64,000 nt of DNA from Oscillospiraceae bacterium (lineage in GTDB: Bacteria; Bacillota; Clostridia; Oscillospirales; Oscillospiraceae): contig JAFWRM010000001.1 in assembly GCA_017519975.1 (NCBI GenBank), positions 62,001-126,000 on the forward strand, written 5' to 3'. The position numbers and the translations under genes are program-made. This document shows, in pieces, positions 37,404-45,923 of this stretch. Under the pieces are notes generated by a model. It was not told the origin of the DNA and ran no database searches. It saw only the letters and a program-made list of their open reading frames with translations. The first letter of the stretch is position 1. Each line of letters begins with the position of its first letter.

Positions 37404-38375
37404 TTACTGTCCTCCCTTCGCATGAAAACACTTGACAAAATGACCGGGTGAAAGCTCTGTCGCTTCCGGTTTTTCTTTCGTGCATCTTTCGCTCGCAACG
37501 GGACACCTTTCCGCGAAAGGACATCCCTCAGGAAGATTTGAAGGGTCAGGCATGAGACCGTTGATGGGCTTCAGCCTGCGTTCTTTTGAGTTGAGCCTTG
37601 GAAGCGATCCGAAAAGGCCGACCGTATACGGATGGGCCGTATGATCGTAAATGTCCTCCACGGATCCGTACTCGATGATGTCCCCCGCATAAACGACGGC
37701 GACGGATTCACAGAATCCGGCCACGACGCCAAGGTCGTGGGTGATCAGCACCACGGAAGTCCCCAGCCGTTCCTTCAGCGTCTGGATCATCTCCAGCACC
37801 TGGGCCTGGATGGTCACGTCCAGCGCCGTTGTCGGTTCGTCCGCCAGCAGCAGCTCCGGGTTGCAGGCCAGCGCTATAGCGATGACCACACGCTGCTTCA
37901 TCCCGCCGGAAAATTGATGCGGATATTCGTTAAAACGGTCCGAGGAGATACCGACCATCTCCAGCATGTCACAGGCGCGTTTCTCAGCCTCTGCCTGTGA
38001 ACACTTGTTGTGGATGCGTACGGTCTCAGCGATCTGGAAGCCCACAGTCTCAACCGGGTTGAGAGAAGTCATGGGGTCCTGAAAGATCATGGCGATCTGG
38101 TTGCCGCGGATCGCGCGCATTTCCTTTTCGGAGAGTTTGAGCAGATCCTGCCCTTTAAAATAGATCTCTCCGCCACAGAGTTTTGCCGGGGGTGTCTGGA
38201 GAATACGGAGAATCGAACGCGCGATCGTCGTCTTTCCGGCACCGGTCTCGCCCACAAGGCCGATGGTTTCCCCCTTCCTCACGGATAGATTCACTCCGTT
38301 GGCCGCGTGGATGACGGCCTCATCCGTATGGTACTCAACGACCAGGTCTTTAATATCAAGAATAACTTCATCCAT
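37404..38375 (-). CDS. ABC transporter ATP-binding protein (OppD/DppD-like)
   Basis: A 323-aa ATPase: Walker A GETGAGKTT, Q-loop [12 protein letters not shown], signature FSGGMKQR, Walker [14 protein letters not shown], switch ITHD, and the C-terminal cysteine region GCPFAERCPVASERC. It has intact catalytic motifs and probably carries the main ATPase activity of the pair, given the altered signature of its partner. It follows the DppC-like permease gene by 12 bases. Confidence 0.94.
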   Translation of the reverse strand: MDEVILDIKDLVVEYHTDEAVIHAANGVNLSVRKGETIGLVGETGAGKTTIARSILRILQTPPAKLCGGEIYFKGQDLLKLSEKEMRAIRGNQIAMIFQDPMTSLNPVETVGFQIAETVRIHNKCSQAEAEKRACDMLEMVGISSDRFNEYPHQFSGGMKQRVVIAIALACNPELLLADEPTTALDVTIQAQVLEMIQTLKERLGTSVVLITHDLGVVAGFCESVAVVYAGDIIEYGSVEDIYDHTAHPYTVGLFGSLPRLNSKERRLKPINGLMPDPSNLPEGCPFAERCPVASERCTKEKPEATELSPGHFVKCFHAKGGQ

Positions 38376-38387
38376 AGCAGATCCCCC

Positions 38388-39257
38388 TTAATTCTTCAGC
38401 TTCGGGTCGAGTGCGTCGCGGAGGCCGTCGCCAAGCAGGTTGAACCCAAGAACGGTGATCATGATGCAGAGACCGGGATAGAGCGCCAGCGTTCCGTTCG
38501 TACGGAGATAGTTCCGGGCGTCCGAGATCATCGCACCCCACTCGGCAATCGGTGACTGCACGCCAAGGCCGATAAAGCTGAGGCCGGCTCCGGACATGAC
38601 GGCGCCTCCGATGCTCATGGTAATGGTGACGATCAGGGGCGAGATCGCATTGGGAATGATATGTGTCAGAAGGATCTTGAAATTGCTTGCGTTGCAGCAC
38701 ACCGCCGCCTCGATGTACTCATTGTCACGCACGGTGAGGATCTGCGCGCGCATCATCCGGGCGAATCCGGGAACCATGCTGATCCCTATGGCTATGATGG
38801 CGTTTCGGAGGCTCGGTCCGAGGATGGCCGCAAAGGTGATGCACAGCAGCATCATGGGTATGCTCTGATAGACGTCCAGGAACCTCATCAGCAGCGTGTC
38901 GACCCATCCTCCGTAATACCCGGCGATGGAACCGATCAGGATGCCGAGGACAGCAGATATCGAAATGGCAAGGATGCCCATCGACAGGGACTGTCTCGCG
39001 CCGTAGATGAGGCGGCTCAGAATATCCCGTCCGAGGCGGTCCGTTCCCAGCAGATGCTCCGGGGACGGCGGGGCAAGCGCATTTTTCTTGTCGGCCACTT
39101 CATATCCGTACGGTGCCAGGATCGGGGCAAGCACAGCTACAAGAACAATTACGATCAGCACGGCAAGGGATACCATAGCGACCTTGTTTTTCTTTAACTG
39201 GTGCCACGTCATGGCCATTCTTGACTTTTTCCTTGCTTTTCTAATTCTCTTTGCCAT
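38388..39257 (-). CDS. ABC transporter permease (DppC-like)
   Basis: A 289-aa permease with a basic N-terminus (MAKRIRKARKKSR), about six membrane segments, the entry motif EHLLGTDRLGRDILSRL, and a coupling loop EAAVCCNASNFKILLTHIIPN. The LSFIGLGVQSPIAEWGAM sequence near the C-terminus is diagnostic of DppC/OppC. It makes the membrane channel with DppB. It starts 2 bases from the stop codon of that gene. Confidence 0.94.
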   Translation of the reverse strand: MAKRIRKARKKSRMAMTWHQLKKNKVAMVSLAVLIVIVLVAVLAPILAPYGYEVADKKNALAPPSPEHLLGTDRLGRDILSRLIYGARQSLSMGILAISISAVLGILIGSIAGYYGGWVDTLLMRFLDVYQSIPMMLLCITFAAILGPSLRNAIIAIGISMVPGFARMMRAQILTVRDNEYIEAAVCCNASNFKILLTHIIPNAISPLIVTITMSIGGAVMSGAGLSFIGLGVQSPIAEWGAMISDARNYLRTNGTLALYPGLCIMITVLGFNLLGDGLRDALDPKLKN

Positions 39258-39259
39258 GA

Positions 39260-40249
39260 TCAGCCCTCCGTTGCAGCCGCCAACGACGGTTCCGGTTTTT
39301 TCTCCTTCTTGGTCTTCTTCCCTTTTGAATACTGAGAACGGATCCTGGGGTCTATCAAAGCGTAGATGATGTCAATAAGAAGAATGACGATGCTGAACAG
39401 TGCGGAAAGGTACAGCATGCTTCCCTGGATCGCAGGATAATCTCTGTTCGTAAGTGCCGTAATCGAATATGTACCCAGTCCGGGGATGGAGAAGATCGTT
39501 TCCGCGATAAGCGCGCCGCCCAAGGCGTGTCCGAACAGACCGCCGACACTTGTGACGACAGGGATCAGAGAATTCTTGAGAACGTGCCGGTAAAGAACGG
39601 TACTCTCCTTAACGCCCTTGGCGCGGGCCGTGGTGATATAGTCCTGGCGGATCACCTCCAGCGTACTGGAACGAGTGAGCCTTGCAATACTTGCCGAATA
39701 GCCGAGAGCAAGGGATACAACAGGCAAAACCCAACCGACCCAAGTCTGGATGCCCTGTACGGGGAAGATCCTGATCTTGACCGCGAACCACTGCACAAGC
39801 ATGAGTGCGAACCAGAAAGCAGGCATCGAACTGCAGATCAGCGAGAAAAGAATTGCAAGATAGTCCTTCCACGTGTTCTGATTGGTCGCTGCAACTATCC
39901 CCAAAGGTATTCCAATGCATATGGCAATCGCGACACTTAAAACTGCCATCAGCGTGGTATAAGGTACGCGGATCATGATATCGCGGAAGACAGGCGTCTT
40001 CGTAATGAAGGACGTCCCGAAGTCTCCCTGGACCGATCCGATGACAAATCGGGCGTACCTCACCATCAGCGGATCGTCCAGCTTCAGATCCGCCCTCACC
40101 TTTGCAACTTCCTCCTCCGTCGCGTTCGTGCCTGCAACGATACGGGCAGGGTCACCGGGAGTGATTTCCATCAGGATGGTAACGATGAGGATGATGCAAA
40201 GTAAGATCGGGATCATTAACAGCAGACGTTTGATTATGTACTTGATCAT
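39260..40249 (-). CDS. ABC transporter permease (DppB-like)
   Basis: A 329-aa permease: the N-terminal anchor IKRLLLMIPILLCIILIVTILMEITPGDP and the ending GLGTYSITALTNRDYPAIQG are typical DppB features, with six membrane segments. The C-terminal tail is lysine-rich (KGKKTKKEKK). First transporter gene in the operon, 40 bases downstream of the MoaF-like gene M3. Confidence 0.94.
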   Translation of the reverse strand: MIKYIIKRLLLMIPILLCIILIVTILMEITPGDPARIVAGTNATEEEVAKVRADLKLDDPLMVRYARFVIGSVQGDFGTSFITKTPVFRDIMIRVPYTTLMAVLSVAIAICIGIPLGIVAATNQNTWKDYLAILFSLICSSMPAFWFALMLVQWFAVKIRIFPVQGIQTWVGWVLPVVSLALGYSASIARLTRSSTLEVIRQDYITTARAKGVKESTVLYRHVLKNSLIPVVTSVGGLFGHALGGALIAETIFSIPGLGTYSITALTNRDYPAIQGSMLYLSALFSIVILLIDIIYALIDPRIRSQYSKGKKTKKEKKPEPSLAAATEG

Positions 40250-40289
40250 TTTTTACTGCACCTTCTCCTTTACTTATGGATTATCGCTT

Positions 40290-41195
40290 TTATGGAAGGA
40301 ACGGGTTCGGATCCGTCATCAGTTTCACGTAGTCTTCATTGCTGTCCGCGTCAAAGACCTTTCCATACGCGCCGATCATTACATAAACGGGGAAATCCTT
40401 GCCGTCGCGTGTGATCGTGCCAAAGCCCCGGCCGACGTTGTAATGGTTATGGAAATTGTCGAGGAAACAGAGCGTATCGCTGCGGAAGCCCCCGTCCGCG
40501 CCGATAACTTTTTCCATATTGCGTTCCGTCAGGCTTACGAGATAGAGCCCGTCTTTGATCTTGACGTAATCGGTCGGCTCATCAGGTCCGGGAAGCTTCG
40601 AAACCATCTGATTCATCGCTTCAATCCGGGCTTTGGCTTCCTCCGTCTTGATATCCTCGCGGGGATAGGTGATGCGATACCAGTGGCTGGCATGATAGGC
40701 ATGGACCGTAGCCATTTCCGGCGCATACTGCCACTTCACGATATTGCCCACCATGTCGTCCGTAAATCCATGCCGGGGATACGGCTTGAATTCAACGCCT
40801 TCCTGTTTGATCGCGCCGAAAACGAAATCCGTCGTGACAAGATAGGGCCACCGCGGGTTCACCCCCATTTTCGCGATGACGTGTGACACGAGCATCTGTT
40901 CCAAATCGATCACGAAAGTGAAATTCTCACGTTTCGCCATCTCTTTTCCGGCAAGGCACCACGTTACAAAATACGTAGTGTCGTCTCCCTTACGGCATTC
41001 GTATTCATCCGTCTGCGGTTCCGTCGGCTCCTTATTGACGTAATTCCATTTTACCGTCTTGTTGTCGACGAAATTCAAAACAATATCGTATCCGTCGTCC
41101 ATAAGAAGTTCGAATTCCCTGCCGGCCAGCTCAAAACAGCGCGGCGGCACATACTGAAAAGAACCTTCAAATTTGCTTATTGTTCGCAGATCCAT
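40290..41195 (-). CDS. MoaF-like (calycin-type) protein M3
   Basis: A 301-aa protein, nearest paralogue of M1: PRCFELAGREFELLMDDGYDIVLNFVD at the front, FVFGAI, and RHGFTDDMVGNIVKWQYA, then YHASHWYRITYPR. Both share a DDTT(F/Y) patch and an FVIDLE(N/Q)MLV strand. It lies between M4 and the transporter genes, so it is probably made with the transporter. The start at 41195 is behind AAAGGG. No signal peptide. Family function is not established; likely a beta-barrel that binds a small molecule. Confidence 0.78.
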   Translation of the reverse strand: MDLRTISKFEGSFQYVPPRCFELAGREFELLMDDGYDIVLNFVDNKTVKWNYVNKEPTEPQTDEYECRKGDDTTYFVTWCLAGKEMAKRENFTFVIDLEQMLVSHVIAKMGVNPRWPYLVTTDFVFGAIKQEGVEFKPYPRHGFTDDMVGNIVKWQYAPEMATVHAYHASHWYRITYPREDIKTEEAKARIEAMNQMVSKLPGPDEPTDYVKIKDGLYLVSLTERNMEKVIGADGGFRSDTLCFLDNFHNHYNVGRGFGTITRDGKDFPVYVMIGAYGKVFDADSNEDYVKLMTDPNPFLP

Positions 41196-41340
41196 GACAA
41201 TCACCCTTTCAACCGTCTACTGTCGCACCGGCGTTTCCCGTTTCGGTGCGGACATAACGCCCGCCTTTCCTCTGTTATTTTCCGTAAACGGTTCGCAAGA
41301 CACGGGCCGCTTACATGAATTCCTTTGATTCCTGTTTCGC

Positions 41341-42081
41341 CTACGCCTCGTATGATATGATCCTGGCATAACAGCCGGTCTTTTGATATCTCATCTCACC
41401 GCCCTCCATTTCGAGCACGACGCCGACACCAAGCATGTTTGTAAAATCCGCAATTCCTACTGTCAGCCTTTTTCTGCTGTCAGTTTCCATGAACATATAC
41501 TGATAAAACGCATCATCACGTAGGCGGTACGTACCGTATACAGCGTCACGGATCTGCTGACTGCCGCACTCAACTGTGGCAACATATTCGTCTCTGGTGG
41601 CATTCTTCCGCCTGTTGCCGTAGCGTATGCGTACGGCAGAACTCTCCTCCACTCCAAACGTCCAATCCACTGTGTTCCCGGCAAGTTCATCCGAGGATCG
41701 TCTTTGGAAAGATGTGGATTCTCCGCCGATCTTCCCAGTGAATAAACGGCACTCAAGATTCCCAACTGCCGTCACGATCATCAGGCAGGCGTTCCCTTCG
41801 TTCACATCGATGGTCAGAACATCGCAAGTGTTTCCCCCGCAGCGGTAGGCCACCTGATACAGCCCGTCCATTACCTTTGAGCAGTCATATGCAAACGTAC
41901 CGCTCGCAGTCCCTTTGCCTGTAACGGTCACTTCCCTTGACGGGAAGCTCATAAACTCAAGCGCTACGTCATCGTGTTGTTCATTATCTCCGGTCAGGGA
42001 AATATCGAAATGCCGTCCGCAGAGTTCAAAGCAGTGGGGAGGCGTAAAGCCTGCCGCGGAGGATAAAACCCTTAGATCCAT
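41341..42081 (-). CDS. short MoaF-like protein M4
   Basis: A 246-aa protein with the MoaF opening (FTPPHCFELCGRHFDISL) and the later signature RRSSDELAGNTVDWTFG, but without the long YRITYPR region of M1 and M3; its pairwise similarity is lower. It opens MDLRVLSS, resembling the MDLRTISK of M3. It is the first gene of the upstream transcript of the locus, behind AGGGGG and downstream of two tandem 17-bp words. Soluble, no signal peptide, function unknown. Confidence 0.72.
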   Translation of the reverse strand: MDLRVLSSAAGFTPPHCFELCGRHFDISLTGDNEQHDDVALEFMSFPSREVTVTGKGTASGTFAYDCSKVMDGLYQVAYRCGGNTCDVLTIDVNEGNACLMIVTAVGNLECRLFTGKIGGESTSFQRRSSDELAGNTVDWTFGVEESSAVRIRYGNRRKNATRDEYVATVECGSQQIRDAVYGTYRLRDDAFYQYMFMETDSRKRLTVGIADFTNMLGVGVVLEMEGGEMRYQKTGCYARIISYEA

Positions 42082-42140
42082 CTGGCCACCCCCTGATAAT
42101 GGTAGATTCAAAAACAACCACAATTATTGTTCAAAGAAAC

Positions 42141-42170
42141 AGTACACCTGTATAGTACACCTGTATAGTA
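42141..42170. promoter_or_regulatory. two overlapping copies of a 17-bp operator-like word
   Basis: AGTACACCTGTATAGTA occurs at 42141-42157 and again at 42154-42170, with a 13-base period. The core TACAC-CT-GTATA is an imperfect palindrome (4 of 5 pairs). The repeats cover the predicted transcription start directly behind the -10 box, a standard repressor position. The only other copy noticed is at 30855. Confidence 0.75.
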
Positions 42171-42198
42171 TAATAATATCATATATGCCCGCTGTCAA
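42170..42198 (-). promoter_or_regulatory. promoter of the MoaF/transporter/glycosidase-like locus
   Basis: A consensus TTGACA (42193-42198), a 17-base spacer and TATTAT (42170-42175), reading toward M4. Confidence 0.82.
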
Positions 42199-42442
42199 TA
42201 ATTAGAAATGCGTATTTTTGCTAAATTTGGTCATTATTACCAGTAGACGGCGTATTGTCCTTTCCCTCTGTACGATGAGATGCTTGCCCGCCAGATTGCC
42301 TATCACTCCGGAAAGGATTCATACTCTAATACGGCGCACGTTTTCTTTGCGAAGTCCCGCACATTCCGCCGCAGCACGAAACACAGTTGTGGGTTGTTCT
42401 CCCCTTGCGCGGACTCCCATACACGCCCTTTCCCCATGCCGA

Positions 42443-42470
42443 TTGCTTTTTTCTGCAGCTGTGTTATACT
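42443..42470 (+). promoter_or_regulatory. promoter of the small membrane protein gene
   Basis: TTGCTT (42443-42448), a 16-base spacer and TATACT (42465-42470), about 33 bases before the gene. Confidence 0.6.
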
Positions 42471-42502
42471 TTTCATGAAAACTATTGCTCAGGAGGTGCA
42501 TC

Positions 42503-42919
42503 ATGCGCTTTGTTTCTCAGTTGAAAGACAGAACCAAAGACCTGATCATCATTATCCTTGCTCTGATACTCTGCACAGTAATATTCTTCCTGCGATACCG
42601 ATACAACTGCGCCTTGCTGGTTTCTCATCCCCGGCTTCTTGCCGCATGCGATACGCTTTTTGCCGTCGGCTTCATTTACATACTTTGGGGTATCATCATG
42701 TACGCCACCTTTAAGGGGGCTCTGGACGCATTCTTTTATGTGATCCGAAATCTCATCAATAATTTCAAAAAGGACAAGAATCTCGTCATTACACCTTATT
42801 ACGATTATGTCATGTCCCGAAAGCGGACTCCCAATCGTTTTAAAACTTTCCTGATTTCAGGTGGGATTCTGATGGTTCTCTCCGTCATTCTCATGATCCT
42901 GTACCTCAAAGTCCGCTGA
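42503..42919 (+). CDS. small membrane protein, DUF3899-like
   Basis: A 138-aa protein with three hydrophobic helices: about 13-30 (LIIIILALILCTVIFFL), 43-65 (CDTLFAVGFIYILWGIIMYATF) and the last 20 residues (FLISGGILMVLSVILMILYL). Between helices 2 and 3 is a cytoplasmic, basic loop with DYVMSRKRTPNRFK. The layout resembles DUF3899 proteins of Bacillota, for which no function is known. ATG at 42503 follows AGGAGG. It is transcribed away from the glycosidase-like locus and does not seem to belong to it. Confidence 0.7.
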   Translation: MRFVSQLKDRTKDLIIIILALILCTVIFFLRYRYNCALLVSHPRLLAACDTLFAVGFIYILWGIIMYATFKGALDAFFYVIRNLINNFKKDKNLVITPYYDYVMSRKRTPNRFKTFLISGGILMVLSVILMILYLKVR

Positions 42920-43064
42920 GGATTCGAAGGCGTTTGCCACGTCGCGTCAGGGTCTGGCTTCGGCAGGATGGAAAAGCCGGGAACACCGAGCACAACAGGC
43001 GTCAGGGGCTTTCCTGCTCTCAGAGCGCCCCATCCTTTAAGGGCGTGCAGAAAGAAGGAGCACT

Positions 43065-43903
43065 ATGGATAAGCAGCTGTTTTTCTCTGTAACGAAGCAG
43101 GTTTTTGATGGCCTGACAGAAACCAATGCCGTACATCTCCCAGCGGAGAACGTGACTCTGCCGATATTGGATGCGCCGATCATTGGTTTTGCCGCTGCAG
43201 ACGATCCGCTCTTTGATACCTTCAAGGATCCTCAGATCATCGGAGAAAACTGGCTCGGTCCGTTGGAACGCATGCCGGAAGCGAAAACCGTTGCGGTATT
43301 TTTCTTTCCATTCACGGAAGAGATACGCAAAAGGCACCGTGCGTGCAGAGAAGCACAGAATGAGGCCTGGAATGAAGGCTACGGCGGCCATGGAAAGGTG
43401 GTCGGCACCTTTGCCCGATCGATGACCGCCGCCTTGAATGACGCGGGTGTCAGAGTGGTTAATCCCACATGGGCCATGGAGCACCCGACCACCACCACTC
43501 CCTTTTTAACGGCGATGAAGACGATCTTAAATACGACGTTCCCTGGTCCACCCGACATGTTGCCTTTGTCGCCGGATTGGGTACCTTTGGCGTTCACAGG
43601 CACATCATCACAGAGAGGGGCTGCTGCGGCGCCATGGTCACTCTGATTCTTGACTGTTTCCTGGAGCCTACAAAGCGCAATTATTCTGATCCATACGAAT
43701 ACTGCTCCCAATGTGGCGTCTGTATCACTCGCTGCCCTGTAAACGCCATCACACGGAAGCATCTGCGCAACCTGAACAAGTGTTTCGGGCGGACTCGCGA
43801 GCTCATGGCGCTGTACGGCAAGGGCAACTGCGGCAAGTGCATGGTGGGCGTCCCCTGTGAAAGCCGGATCCCGGTAAAAAGTGAAACAGAGATGAAAACA
43901 TAA
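43065..43903 (+). pseudogene. QueG-like iron-sulfur protein gene with a frameshift at a T5 run
   Basis: The first part (MDKQLFFSVTKQVFDGL..., from 43065 behind AAGGAG) stays open to 43646 but is coding only to about 43505. The second part, in another frame, gives NGDEDDLKYDVPWSTRHVAFVAGLGTFG and the ferredoxin-like CSQCGVCITRCPVNAI and CGKCMVGVPCE, ending at 43903. Adding one T to CCCTTTTTAAC (43500-43510) restores one reading frame of about 279 aa. The product resembles epoxyqueuosine-reductase-type or reductive-dehalogenase-type Fe-S proteins, but it is not a full QueG. The gene is either broken or misread at a homopolymer. Confidence 0.75.
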
Positions 43904-43917
43904 CCGTACATGATAAA

Positions 43918-43959
43918 GAAGGGACCGGGAAGTCTGTGAACAGACTTCCCGGTCCCTTC
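43918..43959. terminator. bidirectional terminator
   Basis: A 19-bp perfect stem (GAAGGGACCGGGAAGTCTG) with loop TGAA, between the convergent QueG-like and URO-D-like genes. The flanking T-richness is modest. Confidence 0.75.
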
Positions 43960-43962
43960 CGA

Positions 43963-45060
43963 TTATGATTCTTCCTCAAACATCTCCCGGCTGCAGCAGT
44001 AGATCTCCGCCGCGATCTTCCACACCGCGTCCGGAGCGCCGTACACCATAGGCAGGTAGCCGCCGCCGGCGCCGAGAAGTTCCAGGGAATCTCTGACGAT
44101 CCCGGTCAGTTCTTCATCGCTGTACGGCTTTCCGGGAACATAGTTTTCCAGCCCCGCGTTGAAGCCGAGGCGGTCGCCGAATTCCCTCTTGTAGGCGGGA
44201 ATGTCGTTCACCCTCCTCTGAAGCTGCATGAACGCGGGTTTCAGATCACAGAAATATGGCAGGAACCGTTCGACCTTCCCGCAGCAATGGAAGGTATACA
44301 GCTTCCCCATTCCGTTGACATGATCGATGATCCGCTTTGTCGGTTCGAACAGCAGTTCTTCCATCATTGCCGGTGAAAAGAAGGCGTCCTTCTCCGTCCC
44401 CCAGTCGTCATGGATGACGAACAGGTCGGCCGGATACAGTCCGCTGAGCCGGTCGATCAGCCAGATCATCCAGTCGGCGAAACGGTCGAAAAATGCGGCG
44501 CACGCCTCCGGTTCGACGAACATTGCCTCCAGAGCTTCGGCAAAGCCGCCGAGAAAATCTGCCAGCGACTGAAAGGGACCGTGATAAATATCCAGTGCCA
44601 GGATCCGTTCCGGGTCATAGGTGGCTGCCATGTATTTTGCGGCGTACTCGTCGAGATTGTACTCGTGCAGGTCCGGGAACCGGATCTGCTCCTCCCATTT
44701 CAGGATATCGTCGCAGATGCGGGTGCCGATCGTCATGCAGGCGCCGCCGGCGGCCCTGTCGAAGGTCCAGCTGTTGCCCCACGCATCGTGATAGACGTAC
44801 CTGTCCTGCTTCGCCCGCAGATTCGGACCGAGCTGATAACCGGGAGGACACTTGTCGTACAGATTGAACATGTGCAGTTCCTGCACTTCCGCGGCGGGGA
44901 CAGGGATCCAGAGTGGGTTCTCCCTCCGCGCGTTCCTGTAAAAATTCTCCTTCACCGGGATCGGATAATCGAATACCGGGAGCGTCATCTCTCCCCCGAA
45001 GATCGAGGTCACCGTTCTTTTGTTTCCCTCTCCCACTTTTGGGCGTTCATATTTCGTCAT
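43963..45060 (-). CDS. uroporphyrinogen decarboxylase (URO-D)-family methyltransferase-like protein U1
   Basis: A 365-aa barrel protein of the URO-D superfamily. The sequence FHCCGKVERFL carries the His-x-Cys-Gly pattern of zinc-dependent corrinoid methyltransferases (MtaA/CmuA-like) rather than of heme-pathway URO-D, and VIHDDWGTEKDAFFSP is a family strand. Such proteins usually pass methyl groups between corrinoid proteins, coenzyme M or tetrahydrofolate. No corrinoid protein or partner methyltransferase is adjacent. The start at 45060 was preferred since GGAG lies 9 bases upstream. It is followed upstream in the transcript by a DUF169 gene. Confidence 0.82.
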   Translation of the reverse strand: MTKYERPKVGEGNKRTVTSIFGGEMTLPVFDYPIPVKENFYRNARRENPLWIPVPAAEVQELHMFNLYDKCPPGYQLGPNLRAKQDRYVYHDAWGNSWTFDRAAGGACMTIGTRICDDILKWEEQIRFPDLHEYNLDEYAAKYMAATYDPERILALDIYHGPFQSLADFLGGFAEALEAMFVEPEACAAFFDRFADWMIWLIDRLSGLYPADLFVIHDDWGTEKDAFFSPAMMEELLFEPTKRIIDHVNGMGKLYTFHCCGKVERFLPYFCDLKPAFMQLQRRVNDIPAYKREFGDRLGFNAGLENYVPGKPYSDEELTGIVRDSLELLGAGGGYLPMVYGAPDAVWKIAAEIYCCSREMFEEES

Positions 45061-45132
45061 TTCATCCATCTCCGCTGCAGAACAGCGGTCGGCGCCGGCT
45101 TGGCGCGGGGCCGCTGTCGTTTGTTTTTGTGT

Positions 45133-45894
45133 TCAGATGTTTTTCATTTCCTCCGCGAGGTCCGCAAGAATGCCTTCAAACTCGGAGTAATATTTTTCCT
45201 TGCTCTCGTGCCCACTGAGCTCCAGAGGCATCTCTTCCAGACTGGCCAGGAAGGTCGGTATCCACTGGAACGGCACGGAGATGATCATGGTGTTCTCCTC
45301 CCACAGATGACGGCCGTGCGGTCCGTGCACCAGGCCCGGAAGGATGTAGTTGATCTCCCCCGTCTCATAGGGATAGGTCAGGAACCAGCTGCACCCCATG
45401 ACCGCCGTACTGACGGAGCGATAAGGCATGCCCGTGGCGTAGGTGGTCGCCCGCATAATCTTTTCTCCCGTGGATATGGGCGCCGTCAGCACAAGCACGT
45501 CCGGCAGAAAGGTGAGCTTTCCGCTTGGGCAGAACCGCACGAAATTGCAGCTGTCCTTTGCCAGCAGCTTCACGTTGCGGTACACGTTGCGGTTTCCCCT
45601 CGCGTCCTGCCACACGCCGAGGCGCTGACCGATCTGTCCGCTGACGGCGCTGCCCGGGAACTGTTCCATTCCCAGCACGCACTTTCCGACACAGGTCTCG
45701 TCGTTTTCCTTGCCGAAATAGAAGGGCTCCTGCTTATCCTGGCACATGCGGAACATTTCGCACAGGCTCATTTTCGCGTCCATGGGCAGCTGCGGACAGT
45801 CCGTGGGGCGGAAAAGATCAAATTTCACGCCGATGGCCGGCAGCTTCAGCTGCAGCCTGTCAATGGGAGAAAAATCCAGATCGGAAATCTTCAT
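45133..45894 (-). CDS. DUF169 family protein
   Basis: A 253-aa protein with the DUF169 pattern: IGVKFDLFRP near 21-30, the cysteine region SLCEMFRMCQDKQEPFYFGKENDETCVGKCVLGM (Cys at about 45, 50, 68, 72), and a C-terminal half with ATTYATGMPY and MGCSWFLTYPYETGEINY. DUF169 genes are common in anaerobes, often beside methyl-transfer or radical SAM genes, but lack an assigned activity. Conserved Cys suggest metal binding. It precedes the URO-D-like gene U1 by 72 bases and likely shares its transcript. Confidence 0.85.
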   Translation of the reverse strand: MKISDLDFSPIDRLQLKLPAIGVKFDLFRPTDCPQLPMDAKMSLCEMFRMCQDKQEPFYFGKENDETCVGKCVLGMEQFPGSAVSGQIGQRLGVWQDARGNRNVYRNVKLLAKDSCNFVRFCPSGKLTFLPDVLVLTAPISTGEKIMRATTYATGMPYRSVSTAVMGCSWFLTYPYETGEINYILPGLVHGPHGRHLWEENTMIISVPFQWIPTFLASLEEMPLELSGHESKEKYYSEFEGILADLAEEMKNI

Positions 45895-45923
45895 ATGGTA
45901 CCGTTCCTTTCCTTGATTTGTGA

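Larger units (their letters stand above)
42082..42502. other. intergenic region between the locus and a divergent membrane-protein gene
   Basis: This 421-base gap contains the locus promoter and the two 17-bp words (42141-42198), and a promoter for the plus-strand gene at 42443-42470. From 42200 to 42440 I see no credible gene or structure. Confidence 0.6.

Noticed and set aside
43500-43510. Programmed -1 frameshift in the QueG-like gene
   Set aside because: CCC TTT TTA is not a proper X-XXY-YYZ heptamer (the first base is C) and no following pseudoknot was seen; a simple indel explains it better.
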